Shown here: positions 60,456-64,000 of the stretch, one piece after another
Numbering within the stretch: position 1 is the stretch's first letter
Layout of the letters: each line of letters opens with the position of its first letter
Assembly (NCBI RefSeq): GCF_016756775.1
Contig: NZ_JAERMU010000022.1
Span: 18,686 to 82,685, forward strand
Length of the DNA stretch: 64,000 nucleotides
Reading direction: 5' to 3'
From: Dryocola clanedunensis subsp. sulfonylureivorans
GTDB taxonomy: Bacteria > Pseudomonadota > Gammaproteobacteria > Enterobacterales > Enterobacteriaceae
Notes under the pieces: generated by a model
The model's input: only the letters and a program-made list of their open reading frames with translations
Database searches by the model: none
What the model was told of the DNA's origin: nothing
Translations under genes and position numbers: made by a program

Positions 60456-61448
60456 GTGGCCACAATGAAAGATGTCGCCCGCGTCGCGGGCGTTTCAACC
60501 TCTACTGTTTCGCACGTCATCAATAACGACAGGTTCGTGAGCGAGGCTATTCGCGAAAAGGTCGATGCCGCGATTAAAACGCTTAACTACGCGCCCTCCG
60601 CTATTGCCCGTAGCCTGAAGCTCAACCAGACCCACACCATCGGCATGCTAATCACCGCCAGCAGCAACCCGTTCTACTCTGAACTCGTTCGCGGCGTTGA
60701 GCGCAGCTGCTTCGAGCGGGGATACAGCCTGGTGCTTTGCAATACCGAAGGCGACGAGCAGCGCATGAACCGCAATCTGGAAACGCTGCTGCAAAAGCGA
60801 GTCGATGGCCTGCTGCTGCTATGCACCGAAACGCATCTTCCTTCCGCTGAGATAATCAATCGCTATCCTTCTATACCGACGGTGATGATGGACTGGGCGC
60901 CGTTTGACGGCAAAAGCGACGTGATTCAGGACAACTCGCTGCTGGGCGGCGACATGGCGACCCAACATCTGATCGACAATGGCTACACCCGCATCGCCTG
61001 TATCGCCGGGCCACAGGATAAAACCCCGGCACGGCTGCGCCTCGAGGGATACCGCAACGCGATGAACCGGGCGGGGTTTATTGTCCATCCAGGCTATGAA
61101 ATCATTGGTGACTTTGAGTTTCAGGGCGGCTTCTCGGCTATGAACTCCCTGCTGGCGCTGGAGAACCCGCCTCACGCGGTCTTCACCGGCAACGATGCCA
61201 TGGCGGTCGGGGCTTATCATGCGTTGTATCAGGCGGGGCTGAGCGTACCGAAAGATATGGCGGTGGTGGGCTACGATGACATCGAACTGGCGCGCTACAT
61301 GACCCCGCCGCTGACCACCATTCACCAGCCGAAAGATGAGCTGGGCGAGCTGGCCGTGGACGTATTGATCCATCGCATGGCGCAGCCCACCCTCGAGCAG
61401 CAACGTTTGTTACTGACGCCAGAGCTGGTGGAGCGCGGCTCCGCCTAG
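60456..61448 (+). CDS. rbsR: LacI-family repressor of the rbs operon
   Basis: A 330-residue repressor: [23 protein letters not shown], hinge, and a periplasmic-binding-like domain that senses ribose. Start is GTG at 60456 (MATMKDVA), 5 nt after AGGGG; the ATG nine bases later is an alternative. It should bind the palindromes at 55522 and 55600. Its TAG overlaps the hsrA TAG on the other strand. Confidence 0.95.
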   Translation: MATMKDVARVAGVSTSTVSHVINNDRFVSEAIREKVDAAIKTLNYAPSAIARSLKLNQTHTIGMLITASSNPFYSELVRGVERSCFERGYSLVLCNTEGDEQRMNRNLETLLQKRVDGLLLLCTETHLPSAEIINRYPSIPTVMMDWAPFDGKSDVIQDNSLLGGDMATQHLIDNGYTRIACIAGPQDKTPARLRLEGYRNAMNRAGFIVHPGYEIIGDFEFQGGFSAMNSLLALENPPHAVFTGNDAMAVGAYHALYQAGLSVPKDMAVVGYDDIELARYMTPPLTTIHQPKDELGELAVDVLIHRMAQPTLEQQRLLLTPELVERGSA

Positions 61449-62839
61449 CGCTTATGGCGTTCCTTTATCATGTTGTGGCCATCTTTCGGGCGCAGCAGCA
61501 GGAAGACCAGCGCCGACACTAACGTCACGGCTCCCATGGTCAGAAATGTATAATGGAACTGCTCGACCGTATTAAAGTTATCAATCCCTTCATACATACG
61601 CAGCACCGCCGCACTAACCGCAACGCCCAGACTGATTGAAAGCTGCTGGGTGACCGCCAGCACGCTGTTTCCGCTGCTGGCGTTTTCATCCGTCAGATCG
61701 GCGAGGGTAATCGTATTCATGGCGGTGAACTGCGTGGACATCGCCATGCCGAGGATAAACAGCGGCAGGATCAGCATCCAGACTTCCATTCCCGGCGACT
61801 GCAACGAGAACTGCGCTATCAGCAGACCGATAACCATGGTCACGCCGACCAGCGTTTTCCTGTAGCCAAACCAGCGCAGCACCTGAGTCACGGTCGATTT
61901 CGCCAGCAGGGAGCCGATTGCGGTCGGGGCCATCATGCAGCCCGCGATTAATGCCGTGTAGCCGAAGCCGACCTGAAGCATTAACGGCATAAGGAAAGGA
62001 ACGCAGCCGGTGCCCAGCCGCGAAGCAAGGTTGCCAATGATGCCGACAGAGAAGGTTCGCGTTTTAAACATGGGGAGGGCGATAAGCGGCGTTGGGTGGC
62101 GACGGGCGTGCCATATATAGGTCATCAGCAGGAGCAGCCCGCCGAGGATAATCAGAATACCTATATAGCTTGCGACAATGCGCTCGCCAAACAGCTCCAT
62201 GCCACTGGAAATGAGTACCAGGCTCAAGCCAAACAGCAGAAAGCCGGTCATATCGAAACTGCGACGCGGCGTGGTGAAGTTCGGCATGTACTTGCGGGCG
62301 TAGAGCAAACCGAGCAGGCCGATGGGAATGTTTATAAGGAAGATCCAGTGCCAGCTTGCCCAGGTTACCAGTACACCGCCGAGCAGCGGGCCTAATATCG
62401 GCCCCACCAGGCCGGGCATGGTGACGAAGTTCAGCACCGGCAAAAGCTCGCTGCGGGGATAGGCGCGAATTAATGCAAGCCTCGCCACGGGCATCATCAT
62501 CGCTCCGCCAATCCCCTGAATCACGCGGAAGACAACCAGCTGGGATAACGACCCCGACATCGCGCAGGCAAAAGAGCCGAGCGTAAAGAGGCTTACCGCA
62601 ATCATAAATACCCGGCGGGTCCCGAAGCGATCGGCAAGCCAGCCGCTGACGGGGATAAGCATAGCGACGGTCAGGGTGTAACTGATGATGGCCGACTGCA
62701 TAGCCAGCGGCGACCGGCCCAGACTATGGGCGATGGCGGGTAGCGCGGTGTTGAGGATAGTGGCATCCAGTGCCTGCATAAAGAAGGCCATTGCCGCAAT
62801 CCACGGCAGCCCGGCCATACTGCGAGCTGTTTTGGTCAT
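61445..62839 (-). CDS. hsrA: MFS drug-efflux-type transporter HsrA
   Basis: A 464-residue DHA2-type transporter with about fourteen membrane helices; [13 protein letters not shown] is the MFS loop motif A and the region around [13 protein letters not shown] motif C (antiporters). Matches E. coli HsrA (YieO). Substrate not known. 30 bp downstream of yieP and probably in its operon. Confidence 0.9.
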   Translation of the reverse strand: MTKTARSMAGLPWIAAMAFFMQALDATILNTALPAIAHSLGRSPLAMQSAIISYTLTVAMLIPVSGWLADRFGTRRVFMIAVSLFTLGSFACAMSGSLSQLVVFRVIQGIGGAMMMPVARLALIRAYPRSELLPVLNFVTMPGLVGPILGPLLGGVLVTWASWHWIFLINIPIGLLGLLYARKYMPNFTTPRRSFDMTGFLLFGLSLVLISSGMELFGERIVASYIGILIILGGLLLLMTYIWHARRHPTPLIALPMFKTRTFSVGIIGNLASRLGTGCVPFLMPLMLQVGFGYTALIAGCMMAPTAIGSLLAKSTVTQVLRWFGYRKTLVGVTMVIGLLIAQFSLQSPGMEVWMLILPLFILGMAMSTQFTAMNTITLADLTDENASSGNSVLAVTQQLSISLGVAVSAAVLRMYEGIDNFNTVEQFHYTFLTMGAVTLVSALVFLLLRPKDGHNMIKERHKR

Positions 62840-62869
62840 TAGGATCCTGATTTTTACCGGGTCAGGTTG

Positions 62870-63568
62870 TTAACCTTGAGTGAAAGGTTCTTTTAATAGC
62901 ATCTGCCCTGCGATTAACGCAGCAGCACTGTCGCCCTGACAAATGGCATCAACGATTGCCTGATGTAAATCTAACTTAACGACCTGATTATCGGTGATGG
63001 CGGTGAAGTAATTGTAATAAATAGAACGGAACAAGTTAGCGAAAGAACAAAGGAAAGGATTTGCACTCATTTCGTAGATCTTCTCGTGATACGCCATATC
63101 TACTTCTATCCAGCTTTCGCGGTCAAAGGAACTCTTCAGATTGACCATCTTTGCCATCATCTCTTGCAGCTGTGCTTTTTGCTCATCAGAACCATTGATT
63201 GCGGCAAGAGAGCAGGCCTGGGGTTCCAGGCTGTTGCGCATAACAAGGAAGTAGTCCACTACCTCATTGAAGTTCTCTTCAGTCATCCACCAGGTCAGCA
63301 GCTCCTTATCAAGGAAGTTCCAGTGGCTGCGAGGCATGACACGAGTCCCGATGCGGGGTCTGGGTAAAACCATTCCTTTCGCGGTTAATGTCTTTACGGC
63401 CTCTCTCACTGCGGTGCGGCTAACGCCGAACAGTTCACCCAGTTCAATCTCGCCTGGTAGGATACTGCCCGCCTGATACTCTCCTTTAAGGATTTGTCGC
63501 CCCAGCTTTTCGGCCAGGACATAAGAAAGGTTCTTTTGTGCCGCGATTTGTTGTGCGGATAAAGACAT
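62870..63568 (-). CDS. yieP: GntR/FadR-family regulator YieP
   Basis: A 232-residue regulator: winged HTH (LPGEIELGELFGVSRTAVREAV) and FCD effector domain. ATG at 63568 (MSLSAQQIAAQKNLSY) aligns with E. coli YieP; the frame is open to 63712 but upstream sequence is not homologous. Likely local control of hsrA. Divergent from the rrn operon. Confidence 0.9.
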   Translation of the reverse strand: MSLSAQQIAAQKNLSYVLAEKLGRQILKGEYQAGSILPGEIELGELFGVSRTAVREAVKTLTAKGMVLPRPRIGTRVMPRSHWNFLDKELLTWWMTEENFNEVVDYFLVMRNSLEPQACSLAAINGSDEQKAQLQEMMAKMVNLKSSFDRESWIEVDMAYHEKIYEMSANPFLCSFANLFRSIYYNYFTAITDNQVVKLDLHQAIVDAICQGDSAAALIAGQMLLKEPFTQG

Positions 63569-63719
63569 TGAGGCAATTCCTTCAGCTAATTTTCTCTTTG
63601 TAGTATGCCACCAGGTATTCAGTTCTGATGCTAAAAACAGCAAATATGGCGTGCTAAGAGTTATTTCTCGCCATATTGTTGAAAAAAGAGCCGCTTGGTA
63701 ATTAATTTGCAATAAAGCC

Positions 63720-63747
63720 TTGTCACATTCCTAAAAATCCCTATACT
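63720..63747 (+). promoter_or_regulatory. rrn promoter P1
   Basis: TTGTCA (63720-63725), 16-bp spacer, TATACT (63742-63747), then the GC-rich discriminator GCGCC typical of stringently controlled rRNA promoters; transcription start near 63756. The AT-rich sequence upstream could be the UP element and Fis sites. Confidence 0.9.
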
Positions 63748-63817
63748 GCGCCTCCACTGACACGGCACAACGGCTTACAAACCGGCCCGTCAGTCAGACG
63801 AAAGCGAAAATAAACGC

Positions 63818-63845
63818 TTGACTCTGAAAGAGGAAAGCGTAGTAT
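63818..63845 (+). promoter_or_regulatory. rrn promoter P2
   Basis: TTGACT (63818-63823), 16-bp spacer, TAGTAT (63840-63845), about 100 bp after P1 as in E. coli rrn operons. Confidence 0.85.
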
Positions 63846-63857
63846 ACGCCACCTCGA

Positions 63858-63896
63858 GTTAGCAAGCGAAAGCGCGTAACTCACTGCTCTTTAACA
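63858..63896 (+). promoter_or_regulatory. rrn antitermination boxB and boxA
   Basis: Hairpin GTTAGC...GTAAC (63858-63880, boxB) followed by boxA TGCTCTTTAACA (63885-63896), the Nus-factor recruitment signals. Confidence 0.9.
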
Positions 63897-64000
63897 ATTT
63901 ATCAGACAATCTGTGTGGGCACTCGCAGGATTGATATCTCAAGCATCTTCGGATGCAAAAAAATATCAAGTCTTGAAGAGTGACCAGGCAGTAATTCATT
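63897..64000 (+). rRNA. rRNA operon leader, truncated before 16S
   Basis: Transcribed leader with the boxC-like TGTGTGGGC and the stretch ending GTAATTCATT found shortly before 16S rRNA in E. coli. The mature 16S 5' end is beyond the window. By gene order (yieP-hsrA upstream) this should be the rrnC equivalent. Confidence 0.85.

Overview
The window is chromosomal DNA of a member of the Enterobacteriaceae and spans the replication origin. The replication-gene cluster rnpA-rpmH / dnaA-dnaN-recF-gyrB, oriC between mnmG and mioC, the atp, pst-phoU and rbs operons, and an rrn leader at the right edge all follow the Escherichia coli order, and the proteins look close to their E. coli counterparts. 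It is not E. coli: cbrA, tnaAB, mdtL-yidZ and the cbrBC/bgl stretch are absent, an N-acetylmuramate (MurNAc) module sits between dgo and yidA, and the C-terminal third of GyrB diverges. I cannot name the genus with confidence.

Layout. 1-1.3 kb: end of yidQ and yidR. 1.5-6.4 kb: D-galactonate operon dgoRKADT (minus strand) with a twin-palindrome operator. 6.5-11.9 kb: RpiR/MurR-like regulator, divergent from a porin, a DUF2057 protein, murQ and murP. 11.9-13.4 kb: yidA and yidB with duplicated hairpins and a repeat. 13.5-19.5 kb: gyrB, recF, dnaN, dnaA (minus). 20.1-24 kb: rpmH, rnpA, yidD, yidC, mnmE (plus). 24-29 kb: yieE, chrR, an AT-rich OmpA-domain gene, adeP, yieH. 29-33.8 kb: phoU-pstBACS. 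34-37.4 kb: glmS, glmU. 37.7-44.6 kb: atpIBEFHAGDC. 45.2-47.8 kb: rsmG, mnmG. 47.9-48.2 kb: oriC. 48.2-53.3 kb: mioC, asnC, asnA, viaA, ravA. 53.5-55.4 kb: kup. 55.6-61.4 kb: rbsDACBKR. 61.4-63.6 kb: hsrA, yieP. 63.7-64 kb: rrn P1/P2 promoters and antitermination leader; the window ends before 16S.

How it fits together. Most of the window is housekeeping. The accessory parts are two sugar-acid/amino-sugar catabolic units (dgo and the MurNAc set, the latter with its own regulator and porin) and one AT-rich envelope gene. No insertion sequence, phage, CRISPR array or tRNA was seen. The least-explained signal is an approximately 82-bp two-copy repeat (near dgoT and between yidA and yidB) that folds into two hairpins with a compensatory base-pair change; the second copy is flanked by a 21-base direct repeat of a terminator hairpin. 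Other points: weakened R2/R3/R4 DnaA boxes in oriC, a YieE phosphopantetheinyl-transferase-like protein with a substituted catalytic residue, and a triplet of AT palindromes ahead of the porin.
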